Translations under genes and position numbers: made by a program
Shown: piece by piece, positions 1 through 6,293 of the stretch
How positions within the stretch are numbered: the first letter of the stretch is position 1
Layout of the letters: each line of letters begins with the position of its first letter
DNA from: CAZHUN01 sp043801115
GTDB taxonomy: Archaea > Iainarchaeota > Iainarchaeia > Iainarchaeales > UBA10191
Assembly (NCBI GenBank): GCA_043801115.1
Contig: JAZDMJ010000079.1
Coordinates: 1-9,110, forward strand
Reading direction: 5' to 3'
DNA length: 9,110 nucleotides
Notes under the pieces: generated by a model
What the model saw: the letters and a program-made list of their open reading frames with translations, nothing else
Told to the model about the DNA's origin: nothing
Databases searched by the model: none

Positions 1-87
1 CCAGAAGGTCTAGCGACCGTTGTCGGAGCGATTATTGTAGTGGCTGGAACTGCCTTCTACTTCTTCCGCATTAGAAAAAAAAGATAG
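1..87 (+). CDS. C-terminal membrane anchor of a surface protein (5' end outside window)
   Basis: The first 28 codons read in frame to TAG at 85-87. They encode P-E-G-L, then about 19 hydrophobic residues (TVVGAIIVVAGTAFYFF), then a basic tail RIRKKR. A short motif, one helix and a terminal cluster of Arg/Lys is typical of the end of archaeal secreted or surface-layer proteins held in the membrane by a C-terminal helix. Some sortase-like sorting signals share this layout, but a PEG motif alone does not establish that. Most of the protein lies outside the window, so no function can be given. A T-rich, gene-free stretch follows before the next promoter. Confidence 0.6.
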   Translation, partial: PEGLATVVGAIIVVAGTAFYFFRIRKKR

Positions 88-244
88 AAGCGACTTTTTG
101 CCGAAAAAATTATTAACTAGGACTTCCTATAGTTTGCGGTAATTTAAGAAACGAGGAATAAACTGTCAAGGCTTTCATACTTTTTGCCTATTGCACGGCG
201 GGGGCAATTCTTATTTTTCCTACCTTTCTTACTTTTAAGAATAG

Positions 245-252
245 GTTTAAAT
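245..252 (+). promoter_or_regulatory. TATA box of the toxin-antitoxin operon
   Basis: TTTAAATA is an archaeal box A. Transcription would begin about 26 bases downstream (near 274), leaving a short leader that contains the ribosome binding sites of the antitoxin. The region between the previous stop (87) and this box is AT-rich and shows no gene. Confidence 0.6.
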
Positions 253-290
253 ATTTCATCGCATACTGATTAGATAGAGGTGATAAAAGT

Positions 291-296
291 GGAGGT
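291..296 (+). promoter_or_regulatory. Shine-Dalgarno site GGAGGT of the antitoxin
   Basis: GGAGGT lies four bases before ATG 301 and supports that start. A second strong site, GAGGTGAT at 277-284, lies four bases before an in-frame GTG at 289. Two starts are therefore possible, giving proteins that differ by four residues. Confidence 0.6.
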
Positions 297-300
297 TTCG

Positions 301-525
301 ATGACAAAAGTTTCTTCGAAAGGGCAAGTTGTGATTCCGTTGGACATTCGGAAAAAGGCCAATTTGAAGGAAGGCGAAAAGCTGCTGGCATACGGCGAAA
401 AGGACATAATTGTGTTGAGAAAAATCGGTTCTTCGGTCGCAGAGTTCCGACAACTGGCTTCTTTCGGAAAAGCGTTTGCCAAGCGGAAGCAAATCAAACA
501 GTCAGAAGTGCTAGCGGATGATTAA
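301..525 (+). CDS. AbrB/SpoVT/MazE-type antitoxin
   Basis: A 74-residue protein. Its first 45 residues match the swapped-hairpin AbrB DNA-binding fold: VSSKGQVVIP, then the DIRKKANLKEGEKL helix-turn, then IIVLRKI. The rest is a polar helical tail (AEFRQLASFGKAFAKRKQ...) that in this family typically binds and blocks the partner toxin. It overlaps the PIN toxin gene by eight bases, the standard arrangement for translational coupling. Such antitoxins usually bind their own promoter, alone or with toxin, and repress it; the TATA box at 245-252 is the likely target. ATG 301 is chosen for its GGAGGT site; in-frame GTG codons at 280 and 289 are alternatives. The family is clear, while the self-regulation is inferred. 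Confidence 0.85.
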   Translation: MTKVSSKGQVVIPLDIRKKANLKEGEKLLAYGEKDIIVLRKIGSSVAEFRQLASFGKAFAKRKQIKQSEVLADD

Positions 526-919
526 AGCGGTTTTTGATACGAATGTTTTCCTTTCCGCCTTGTTTTGGGGAGGAATGCCGCAACAGGCGCTGGAGCTGGC
601 TCTTTCCCGAAAAGTGCAAGGAGTCGTTTCTCCAAAAATATTGAACGAGCTGGAAGACAAACTGTTGGACAAGTTCAAGTTTCCCGAAAGCAGGACCGTC
701 GAATTCTTGAAACTGGTTTCGGACAATTTCGAAACCGTCAAACCCGAGCAAAGGCTAAAAGTTGTTAAAGAAGACCCGAACGACGACAAGATTGTGGAAG
801 CGGCAGTTGAAGGAAATGCGAAGTATATCGTCACGGGAGACAAACATTTGCTAAAACTGGAAAAATTTGAAAAAATCGAAATCCTGACTCCTCGTGAGTT
901 CCTGCAAAAAATAAAATAG
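518..919 (+). CDS. PIN-domain toxin (putative endoribonuclease)
   Basis: A 133-residue protein that is one complete PIN domain, of the type annotated as the toxin component of a toxin-antitoxin pair (COG1569-like). PIN toxins cut RNA using a Mg/Mn site of acidic residues. The expected acids are visible: D7 in VFDTNVFLSA, E44 in SPKILNELEDKL, D86/D90 in EDPNDDKIVEAA, and D108 in VTGDKHLL. Nothing is truncated and the protein ends in the usual LTPREFL strand-helix. It starts inside the antitoxin gene (eight-base overlap), so the two are co-transcribed and probably translationally coupled. The RNA target cannot be read from the sequence. A hairpin follows directly. Family assignment is firm; toxicity is inferred from family and context. 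Confidence 0.9.
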   Translation: MIKAVFDTNVFLSALFWGGMPQQALELALSRKVQGVVSPKILNELEDKLLDKFKFPESRTVEFLKLVSDNFETVKPEQRLKVVKEDPNDDKIVEAAVEGNAKYIVTGDKHLLKLEKFEKIEILTPREFLQKIK

Positions 920-925
920 CAAAAG

Positions 926-952
926 CCTGCCGTTGCCCGAAAGCAAAGGCAG
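926..952 (+). terminator. Hairpin at the end of the toxin-antitoxin operon
   Basis: CCTGCC (926-931) pairs with GGCAGG (948-953), with an inner TTGC/GCAA pairing. The hairpin begins seven bases after the PIN stop codon. No strong T-run follows, so it may stabilise or process the 3' end rather than terminate by itself. Confidence 0.45.
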
Positions 953-1044
953 GGAGATAATTGACCAAATAATGCATTCAAGACATTTTAAATGTTTCCC
1001 GCTTTCAAGCGATTGACAAATCGCCGCCTTTCTTTTTCACAACC

Positions 1045-1052
1045 CTTAAATA
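1045..1052 (+). promoter_or_regulatory. TATA box for the membrane protein at 1077
   Basis: CTTAAATA is centred about 28 bases before ATG 1077, so the transcript would be leaderless or nearly so. No Shine-Dalgarno site precedes the ATG, which fits. Confidence 0.55.
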
Positions 1053-1076
1053 GGAGAAAACGCTTTCTTGCAAGGC

Positions 1077-1784
1077 ATGAACGCAAAAGAAATCGCGGCG
1101 TGGATTGGCAGAGTCGTGCTGGTATTGCTCGGCGCGTGGTCGGTTATTCTATGGTATTGGCTGGCAACATGGGCACCGTGCGGCGTAACAACATTTGAAG
1201 TTTCAAGGTTTGCCAGCGCCAGTTTTCTGCTAATTCCATTGATTCTGGCAATCGCCTATCTGATTGTGCGAAAGAAACTGGCCGTGTTTCTTGCCATTTC
1301 GGTTGTTTGGAGTCTTTTCATGGTAATCGTATTCATAGGCATGCTTATTCCAGTTTCCATCTGCAATGATCCTTCAAACGTTGCCGCTAAGCAAATTCAA
1401 AACGCAAAGGAAATTCAAGGAACTTTGTTTGTTAGTGAAAACATCGTTTTCAAAAAGGGCGACCAACTTGTTCCAATCGTGATTGCCGAAAAAGCGTCGG
1501 GGTTGAGCAGAGACCAAATCTGCGTTTCGCGCGGAGACTTTGCAGACAGCGAAATGTTTCAAACGAGCCCGCCAATCGGAGCATTAACATTTGTTGGAAC
1601 TGGAAGCAAAAAAGTCGGAATGTCAGTCATGTGCGATTCGGGCGCGTACTTTTTTGAAACTTTGCGAGCTTTGGAAGCGGACAATCCGGGCGCTTCCGAG
1701 TGGACGGACGATTGCATGGCTGCTTGGAATGAAACTTGTTCGGGTTCTGGAACGTGCTGTATTGTCGCGTTGCGGCAAATTTAG
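1077..1784 (+). CDS. Unrecognised membrane protein with a cysteine-rich outer domain
   Basis: A 235-residue protein I do not recognise. Three membrane helices are predicted by eye at residues 12-32, 47-64 and 69-92. A soluble C-terminal domain of about 140 residues follows, rich in beta-like segments (GTLFVSENIVF, DQLVPIVIAE). It has eight cysteines: C35 and C96 near the membrane, then C149, C186, C213, C221, C227 and C228. The cysteine-rich tail suggests a disulfide-stabilised domain outside the cell, but the orientation is inferred. ATG 1077 is chosen over an in-frame TTG at 1068 because the TATA box lies about 28 bases upstream. Its stop overlaps the stop of the convergent minus-strand gene (positions 1781-1784). 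No function is assigned. Confidence 0.7.
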   Translation: MNAKEIAAWIGRVVLVLLGAWSVILWYWLATWAPCGVTTFEVSRFASASFLLIPLILAIAYLIVRKKLAVFLAISVVWSLFMVIVFIGMLIPVSICNDPSNVAAKQIQNAKEIQGTLFVSENIVFKKGDQLVPIVIAEKASGLSRDQICVSRGDFADSEMFQTSPPIGALTFVGTGSKKVGMSVMCDSGAYFFETLRALEADNPGASEWTDDCMAAWNETCSGSGTCCIVALRQI

Positions 1785-3037
1785 CGTCTTGTTTGCGGGC
1801 GGTGGATGTAGACGACTTTTCCGCCGCCGTGGTCTACTTCGAGAACCCCGTTTTTGACCAAAAAGTGGTAGATGGATTCGGACATTTTCGAGTTTTCGTG
1901 CGCGATGAAGAGGGTTTTGGCTTTTTCGATTTTTTTGCCCTCCGAACCGATGTTGGCCAGCCCGAACGCGAGCGCGTTTACTTGGCGATTTCCGAACTCT
2001 TGCAAAAAGGAAGTGCCGGAGAGCGTTTCGACGAACACGCGCTGGCACAGCGGTCCGGCAATGGCGAGCTTGTGCAGGTTTTGCCTATTCAACGCGCGTT
2101 CGCGTACTAGTTTTTCGACGAGCTTGGGCGCTTCGGAATTGTACTGGCTGTTTTCGCCGAAAATTTTCAAATCGAATTCGGCCTCGTCGAACGGTTTTCC
2201 CCGCGCCTGCGCAACGCGCTGTTCGGCGCGCTCGCGCGCTTGCACGTTTTGGCGTCCGAGCGCCGAAGCGGAAGGCGTTCTGGAATATTCGGCCATGCGC
2301 CGGGCGCGGTCTCCCTTTGCAATCTCGGCAGTTGCGCGCTGGTTGACAGTTCCTTTCTTGTTTGAAAAGGAAAACTCTTTCAACACGTCTTCTTTGATTG
2401 TAGAAAGAAAAGCGTTCTCGTTGGCGAGCAATAGCTGGTCGAGTTCGAAGTCGGAAAGGCCGCGCAATATTCCCTCCAATATCAGTTCGTCTCCGACTTT
2501 CAAAAACGCCTGCATGCGCTGTTCAATAACCTGCTTGACTCTCTTGAACTGGCGGTTGGACAAGCGCTCGAGCGGAAAGGCCCTACGCACGAACTCGTTT
2601 AAAATATTGTTCCGCCCGAACTCGCGCACTTTTTCAAACTTCAAGCGCGCGCGGTAGCTTTTTTCGAACGCGTTCCAGTCGAGCCCGCTTCGAAAATCCC
2701 GAACGCGCTTTCCAAAAGTGACGTCTGAAAGGGATTGCAGGAAGGCCCTCCTGTCGAACGGGATTTTGCGCTCTTTCAAGTAATTGCGCGCGAAGGGAGT
2801 GATTCGTTCTGAAAATTTTTCCACTTCGCGGTCGTCGATCGAATTCATGACTTTGATTGTAAACGCGTCCAATTTTTCCCCTTCCATAGAAGGAACGACG
2901 TGCAAGAGCGCGGACTTTACCCTTTCAAAAAGTTTGGTCTGGTTCAAGCCCTTGTCGCGCCTGAATTCTTCCATTCGGTTTCCAAATTTGGCTTCGGAGT
3001 CGAGATAGATTTTGGCGGCCGTTTCCAAATGGTCCAA
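1781..3037 (-). CDS. Unrecognised helical protein, C-terminal part of a gene split by a frameshift
   Basis: This is the downstream part (about 418 residues from a weak TTG codon) of what should be a protein of about 512 residues. The reading continues without stops upstream of 3037 to the A7 run at 3049-3055, where it joins the frame starting at 3320. The protein is charged and mostly helical, with no signal peptide or membrane segment. Its last 45 residues (helix SKMSESIYHFLVKNG, then VLEVDHGGGKVVYIHR) look like a winged-helix recognition helix and wing, suggesting nucleic-acid binding. The middle is Arg/Ala/Gln-rich and may be a flexible linker. I do not recognise the family. The gene converges on the plus-strand membrane protein with overlapping stops. 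The reading frame is long and GC-rich at third positions like its neighbours, so it looks real. Confidence 0.65.
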   Translation of the reverse strand: MDHLETAAKIYLDSEAKFGNRMEEFRRDKGLNQTKLFERVKSALLHVVPSMEGEKLDAFTIKVMNSIDDREVEKFSERITPFARNYLKERKIPFDRRAFLQSLSDVTFGKRVRDFRSGLDWNAFEKSYRARLKFEKVREFGRNNILNEFVRRAFPLERLSNRQFKRVKQVIEQRMQAFLKVGDELILEGILRGLSDFELDQLLLANENAFLSTIKEDVLKEFSFSNKKGTVNQRATAEIAKGDRARRMAEYSRTPSASALGRQNVQARERAEQRVAQARGKPFDEAEFDLKIFGENSQYNSEAPKLVEKLVRERALNRQNLHKLAIAGPLCQRVFVETLSGTSFLQEFGNRQVNALAFGLANIGSEGKKIEKAKTLFIAHENSKMSESIYHFLVKNGVLEVDHGGGKVVYIHRPQTRR

Positions 3038-3320
3038 AACGAATCGCCTTTTTTTCCGGCGCGGAAACGTTTTCCACTCCGCGCTCTCGAAACTCGACGC
3101 GCTTCAACGCGTCCTGCGGGAGAAAAGTCTTTCCAAACTTGGCGCGGATTTTCCGCCGAACGCTCGAAGGCTGTTTGGAAAGGTGGTGCCCTTTTTGCAA
3201 GTCGAAATATTCTCTTGCCGTCTGCGCGTCGAACGCGCGCGGTTCCGCATTGAACTGTTGCACAAACCTGCGCGCCCCTTTGCGCGTTTTGGGCGCGGGC
3301 AATTTTTTCAATTCAGGCAT
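2925..3320 (-). CDS. N-terminal part of the frameshifted helical protein
   Basis: ATG at 3320-3318 opens a frame whose first 91 residues (up to the A7 run at 3049-3055) appear genuine. They form a basic, helical region (QTAREYFDLQKGHHL, SSVRRKIRAKFGKTFL) with codon use like the downstream part. Beyond the A-run this frame runs a further 40 codons to a stop at 2925, but those overlap the real downstream frame and are probably out-of-frame reading. A TATA-like box lies about 25-30 bases upstream, so the start is probably leaderless. The two fragments together make one protein. I do not recognise this N-terminal domain. Confidence 0.55.
   Translation of the reverse strand: MPELKKLPAPKTRKGARRFVQQFNAEPRAFDAQTAREYFDLQKGHHLSKQPSSVRRKIRAKFGKTFLPQDALKRVEFRERGVENVSAPEKKAIRFGPFGNGRQNLSRLRSQIWKPNGRIQARQGLEPDQTF
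3049..3055 (-). other. A7 homopolymer at a +1 frameshift
   Basis: On the minus strand the gene reads ...CCG GAA AAA AAG in the upstream frame and AAA AAA AGG CGA TTC in the downstream frame. Removing one A (A6) joins SAPEK directly to RRFVLDHLETA and gives one uninterrupted frame from 3320 to 1781 (512 residues). The cause may be a sequencing or assembly error in the homopolymer, a recent inactivating mutation, or transcriptional slippage on A7. Confidence 0.75.
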
Positions 3321-3343
3321 CTTTCAAATAAAAAGCGCTTCGA

Positions 3344-3353
3344 CTATTTATTT
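3344..3353 (-). promoter_or_regulatory. TATA box for the minus-strand gene starting at 3320
   Basis: AAATAAATAG on the minus strand is centred about 28 bases before the ATG at 3320. It shares an 82-bp divergent intergenic space with the plus-strand promoter at 3374-3381. Confidence 0.5.
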
Positions 3354-3373
3354 CCGCCCTTTCCGGAAAAACG

Positions 3374-3381
3374 AATAAATA
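3374..3381 (+). promoter_or_regulatory. TATA box of the surface-protein operon
   Basis: AATAAATA is centred about 26 bases before ATG 3403. No Shine-Dalgarno site precedes that ATG, so the operon is probably transcribed as a leaderless message. Confidence 0.55.
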
Positions 3382-3402
3382 CTGAAACCGCCTGCAATAG
3401 GC

Positions 3403-5004
3403 ATGCGGTGGAAAATTTTGCTCTTTGCCCTCGCGCTGGCGTTGCTCGTGCTGGTCGGGTGCAATGAAAAGCCGAAGTGCGGAAACGGGGTTTGCGATTC
3501 TTTGGAACAGCAAAATCCGAATTTGTGCCCGAAAGACTGCCAAAACCAGCCAGTTTGCGGTAATGGAAGTTGCGAAACTGGGGAAACTGCAACAAATTGC
3601 ACGCAGGATTGCCAGCAAGCAGTCTGCGGAAACGGAAACTGTGAAAGCGGAGAAACAAAATCTTCTTGCTCTCAAGACTGTGGCTCTGCAATTCTTCCAA
3701 CAGGCCAAAATACACTAGACGCGGACGGCGTTTTTTGGGGAACGGAAATATATGGAGACCAGCTTGCAAGCACAAAAGATGTTGTGGATGGCGTTTTGAA
3801 AACAAAGCATTTGAAGATTAGAGTAAATGCAGAGCTTGGGCAGACAAGTTTTTCTCCCACAATCTGTGTTCCGGGAGGAGGAGGCAATTGCTGGAATTTG
3901 GATGAATTGGCTCAAGAATTCGAAGACAATGAATACAGCATGGCTCCAATGCTTTCTTTAGAGCAGAAAAATGCTTCTTCTCTTTCGGAAGAAGATATTG
4001 AAAATTATGTAAATTTTGTCGACTGGTTTGTCTCGCGCTATAAGGAAAAGGCAAACATTGAATATGTTGAATTGCAAAATGCTCCAATGAGTGCATGGAA
4101 AGGAACCCCTGAACAATTATTGGAAGCGCAGAACAAAATTTATGACAAAATAAAGGCAAAATATCCAGACATTCAAGTCGGAACTCCCGGCTTTGAATAC
4201 ATGCTGGACAAAGAACCTTCAACGGACAAGGCAATAGAGCAAATTGAATATTTTTTGGATTCTTCAAATGAGGCAAAGTTTGACTTTTGGGCTTTCCACA
4301 TGTACCCTGCACTTGATCCGGATTCTCACACCACTTATGCTCCGACTCAAAGCGCCTTGCTGAACAAGTATTCCGGCATGAAAGGAATTTTGGAAATCCG
4401 CAAAAAAATGAACGAAAACGGCTGGAGTGACAGGGAAATGATTGACACTGAACATACGAGCATTAGCGGCGGAAACGGAACATATTCTGAAAGCGGGGAC
4501 AAGACAGACGCAGCATATCTTATCCAGGCTGAAACAATAAAAAGAACATTGAAAGTTGACGGAGAATTTGTTTTGAGCGGAATTGTTCCGTTGAAAATGA
4601 TTTCCCGCACTCAAGGAGGAGAGCACGCCTGGGGCTCTTTGAAGCCAGATAACAGTGCAAGCTACACAGTAATTGCAATTGCAACCTTGCTTGGTAAACT
4701 GAACGAATATAATCATGATTCTCATGTTTCAGGAGAGCTCGACTCTGAAGATGTATGGATAGAAAAATTCAAAGATGGAAGCAAAGAATTGTACGTTTTC
4801 TTCAAGCCATTCAATAGTTCTGAAACAATGGCTGAGCAGCTCGACCAAGAAGAACAAAATTATTCTCTTTCATTGGACAGCGTGCCTTCAAAAATCACTC
4901 TTTCAGACATTGAAGGAAACGAAACAAATGTCGCTCCAAGCCAATCCGTTTCCCTGCAGGCAAAAAATTCCCCGCAATATCTGGAAGTGGAATACGGGAG
5001 TTAA
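3403..5004 (+). CDS. Surface lipoprotein: three cysteine modules plus clan GH-A-like barrel
   Basis: A 533-residue protein. Residues 1-20 are a lipoprotein signal ending in LVGC (C20 would carry the lipid). Three modules of the form CGNGxC...Cxx(K/Q)DC follow (26-46, 52-70, 75-93), probably disulfide-bonded. Residues 105-440 read like a TIM barrel of the GH39/GH5 type: strands FWGTEIYG, KHLKIRVNAE, YSMAPMLSL, IEYVELQNAP, IQVGTPGFEY, FDFWAFHMYP and REMIDTEH can be placed in order. The C-terminal 90 residues look like a beta domain, as in many glycosidases. E350 in DTEH fits the nucleophile. The acid/base motif NEP is NAP here (A227), so ordinary hydrolysis may be lost and the barrel could bind glycans instead. 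The deacetylase-like gene starts three bases after the stop. Fold assignment is by eye; the substrate is unknown. Confidence 0.65.
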   Translation: MRWKILLFALALALLVLVGCNEKPKCGNGVCDSLEQQNPNLCPKDCQNQPVCGNGSCETGETATNCTQDCQQAVCGNGNCESGETKSSCSQDCGSAILPTGQNTLDADGVFWGTEIYGDQLASTKDVVDGVLKTKHLKIRVNAELGQTSFSPTICVPGGGGNCWNLDELAQEFEDNEYSMAPMLSLEQKNASSLSEEDIENYVNFVDWFVSRYKEKANIEYVELQNAPMSAWKGTPEQLLEAQNKIYDKIKAKYPDIQVGTPGFEYMLDKEPSTDKAIEQIEYFLDSSNEAKFDFWAFHMYPALDPDSHTTYAPTQSALLNKYSGMKGILEIRKKMNENGWSDREMIDTEHTSISGGNGTYSESGDKTDAAYLIQAETIKRTLKVDGEFVLSGIVPLKMISRTQGGEHAWGSLKPDNSASYTVIAIATLLGKLNEYNHDSHVSGELDSEDVWIEKFKDGSKELYVFFKPFNSSETMAEQLDQEEQNYSLSLDSVPSKITLSDIEGNETNVAPSQSVSLQAKNSPQYLEVEYGS

Positions 5005-5007
5005 AAA

Positions 5008-6015
5008 ATGAACAAAAAAATTCTTGCTTTGGCCGTAATTGTTGTTATAACATCAATTGGGACATATTTTTATTTTCAGAAACCGGCGGAGCAGACTATT
5101 CCAACATATTTTATTGCCGTTCACAACGAGCCCATGTCTGAACAACTGATTGCAGGCTCTTTTCCTGTTCTAGAGCAAATGGTCGAGAAAGCAAATGCGC
5201 AGAATGTAAAGCTCACGCTCATGTTTACTGCGCAGTGGGCTGATTATATTGCAAAAAGCCCTGAAAGAATGCAAAAGCTCGAGGAATGGAAAGCAAACGG
5301 CAATGAAATTGCAGCACACCATCACGGCCTAACCCACGGAACGTGGGACGGGTACACGGACTACAACCAAGAGTTTGCTTTGCAGAAAAGAGAAGAAGTT
5401 GGAAAACTTGTTGCAGAAACCTACCTGGGAACTTTGGAAGAGTATATTTCAAAACTGCAAAAAATAAACCCGACTATTCATTCGGGCTGTTTGAACGATG
5501 AAGCGGACAAGAACGATTTGCCGAATGAAATCATTTACGACACGTGTTCGGGCTTTGCCAACTATGGAATTGTTGGAACGATTGAAGAAGATTCGCTGAA
5601 TCCGGAAAAGGCGAAAAACGAGTACGCGAGCACGGGAGTTGTGAAAGGAATCGAACGGGTTTGGCTCACGCACTTCCAAATCAATGTTCCCGCAAGGGAA
5701 AAAAAGGGCGAGCAAATGTTTTCGTCCATGAATTCTTCGCAAGTGTTTGGAGGAGTCGTTCACAGTTCTTCTCCCGAAGCGCGGGCATTGTACTCTTTTT
5801 TGGATTTCCTAAAAACAAGGGACGCGAACGGGGAAAAGAGCAGAACTGTTTCGGAAATTATTGAAGAAGGAATTTTGCCCGAAAAAGCAATTCCTTCCGA
5901 AAAGCTCTTCCTTCCAGCAGGGGCTTCCGCAAAGAGCCAGGGAAAGTGCGGGGACGGAGTTTGCGGGCCGTTAGAGCAGGCCGATTCGTACTTGTGCCCG
6001 CAGGACTGCAAATAG
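5008..6015 (+). CDS. NodB-like polysaccharide deacetylase with C-terminal cysteine module
   Basis: A 335-residue protein anchored by an N-terminal helix (residues 5-23). The catalytic-like domain follows: strand TYFIAVHNEP, then VKLTLMFTAQWADYI, then GNEIAAHHHGLTHG, which aligns with the NodB pattern GxEIxxHxxxH. H106 and H110 would bind metal. The NodB Asp pair (FDDGP) is replaced by H39-N40-E41, so metal binding and the catalytic base may differ or be lost. The last 23 residues form one module, KCGDGVC...LCPQDC, nearly the same as module 1 of the upstream lipoprotein (KCGNGVC...LCPKDC). The two genes are three bases apart and surely co-transcribed. Removal of acetyl groups from a surface or capsule glycan outside the cell is the likely role, inferred from the fold and the neighbour. 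Confidence 0.7.
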   Translation: MNKKILALAVIVVITSIGTYFYFQKPAEQTIPTYFIAVHNEPMSEQLIAGSFPVLEQMVEKANAQNVKLTLMFTAQWADYIAKSPERMQKLEEWKANGNEIAAHHHGLTHGTWDGYTDYNQEFALQKREEVGKLVAETYLGTLEEYISKLQKINPTIHSGCLNDEADKNDLPNEIIYDTCSGFANYGIVGTIEEDSLNPEKAKNEYASTGVVKGIERVWLTHFQINVPAREKKGEQMFSSMNSSQVFGGVVHSSSPEARALYSFLDFLKTRDANGEKSRTVSEIIEEGILPEKAIPSEKLFLPAGASAKSQGKCGDGVCGPLEQADSYLCPQDCK

Positions 6016-6037
6016 ATTCCCGCGCTTCACCCGCCTT

Positions 6038-6045
6038 TTTATAAA
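6038..6045 (+). promoter_or_regulatory. TATA box of the eL41-like gene, inside a perfect 16-bp palindrome
   Basis: TTTATAAA lies at the centre of the perfect palindrome CCTTTTTATAAAAAGG (6034-6049). Initiation about 26 bases downstream would fall near 6068, just before the ribosome binding site AAAGGTG (6069-6075) of the eL41-like gene. Confidence 0.55.
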
Positions 6046-6082
6046 AAGGTGTGGTGTAAAAACCTTTGAAAGGTGTACAAAA

Positions 6083-6214
6083 GTGGGCCGCAGAAGCAAT
6101 GATTCTTCCCGTTTCAAAAAGACGCGCTCGAAAGAGCGCTGGAAGTGGAAGAAAAAGAAAATGCGCGAAAAGCGCAGAAAAAAGCGCTATTTGAAAAAGC
6201 GGGCAACCACATAA
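6083..6214 (+). CDS. rpl41e: Ribosomal protein eL41-like, 43 residues
   Basis: A GTG-started frame of 43 codons. Residues 19-39 (RWKWKKKKMREKRRKKRYLKK) follow the eL41 pattern RxKW(R/K)KK(R/K)MRxxxRKxR, the tiny single-helix protein at the interface of the two ribosomal subunits. The only two tryptophans (W20, W22) and M27 fall at or beside eL41 positions. About 18 extra residues (GRRSNDSSRFKKTRSKE) precede the core; eL41 is usually about 25 residues. The start is supported by AAAGGTG seven bases upstream and a TATA box before that. The final KKRATT and stop are repeated almost exactly at 7124-7144, after the next gene. Other Lys/Arg-rich small proteins cannot be excluded, because the composition is so skewed. 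Confidence 0.65.
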   Translation: MGRRSNDSSRFKKTRSKERWKWKKKKMREKRRKKRYLKKRATT

Positions 6215-6224
6215 AGCTGTTCCA
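6193..6224 (+). repeat. Left copy of a 31-32 bp imperfect direct repeat (eL41 3' end)
   Basis: The copy begins GAAAAAGCGGGCAACCACAT and continues through the eL41 stop. It matches 7123-7153 at 25 of 31 aligned positions with one gap. Over the coding part, 18 of 22 bases match and every difference is synonymous for KKRATT-stop. Beyond the eL41 stop, the match continues into what is the HAD gene end in the right copy. Confidence 0.7.
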
Positions 6225-6242
6225 CAAATATGACTTGCTTTT

Positions 6243-6259
6243 TGCCCTTTTAATGGGCA
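6243..6259 (+). terminator. Small hairpin after the eL41-like gene
   Basis: TGCCC (6243-6247) pairs with GGGCA (6255-6259) around a TTTTAAT loop, and GGCTTTTATTT follows. It could end the eL41 transcript. The T-rich part is also the probable TATA box of the next gene. Confidence 0.4.
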
Positions 6260-6261
6260 GG

Positions 6262-6269
6262 CTTTTATT
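6262..6269 (+). promoter_or_regulatory. TATA box for the six-helix membrane protein
   Basis: CTTTTATT is centred about 28 bases before ATG 6294. No Shine-Dalgarno site is present, so a leaderless transcript is likely. Confidence 0.45.
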
Positions 6270-6293
6270 TCACGTCATATTTCAATAAGTGTC

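Noticed and set aside
511..981. Minus-strand frame of 156 codons across the PIN toxin
   Set aside because: The plus strand encodes an unmistakable PIN domain in this stretch.
1872..2657. Plus-strand frame of 261 codons opposite the minus-strand gene
   Set aside because: Its Ser/Arg-rich composition is what the antisense of a charged GC-rich gene produces. The minus-strand frame has sensible helices and a winged-helix-like end.
3403..3680. CRISPR or tandem DNA repeat in the cysteine-module region
   Set aside because: The repetition is at protein level (CGNGxC modules); the DNA copies differ too much and there are only three.
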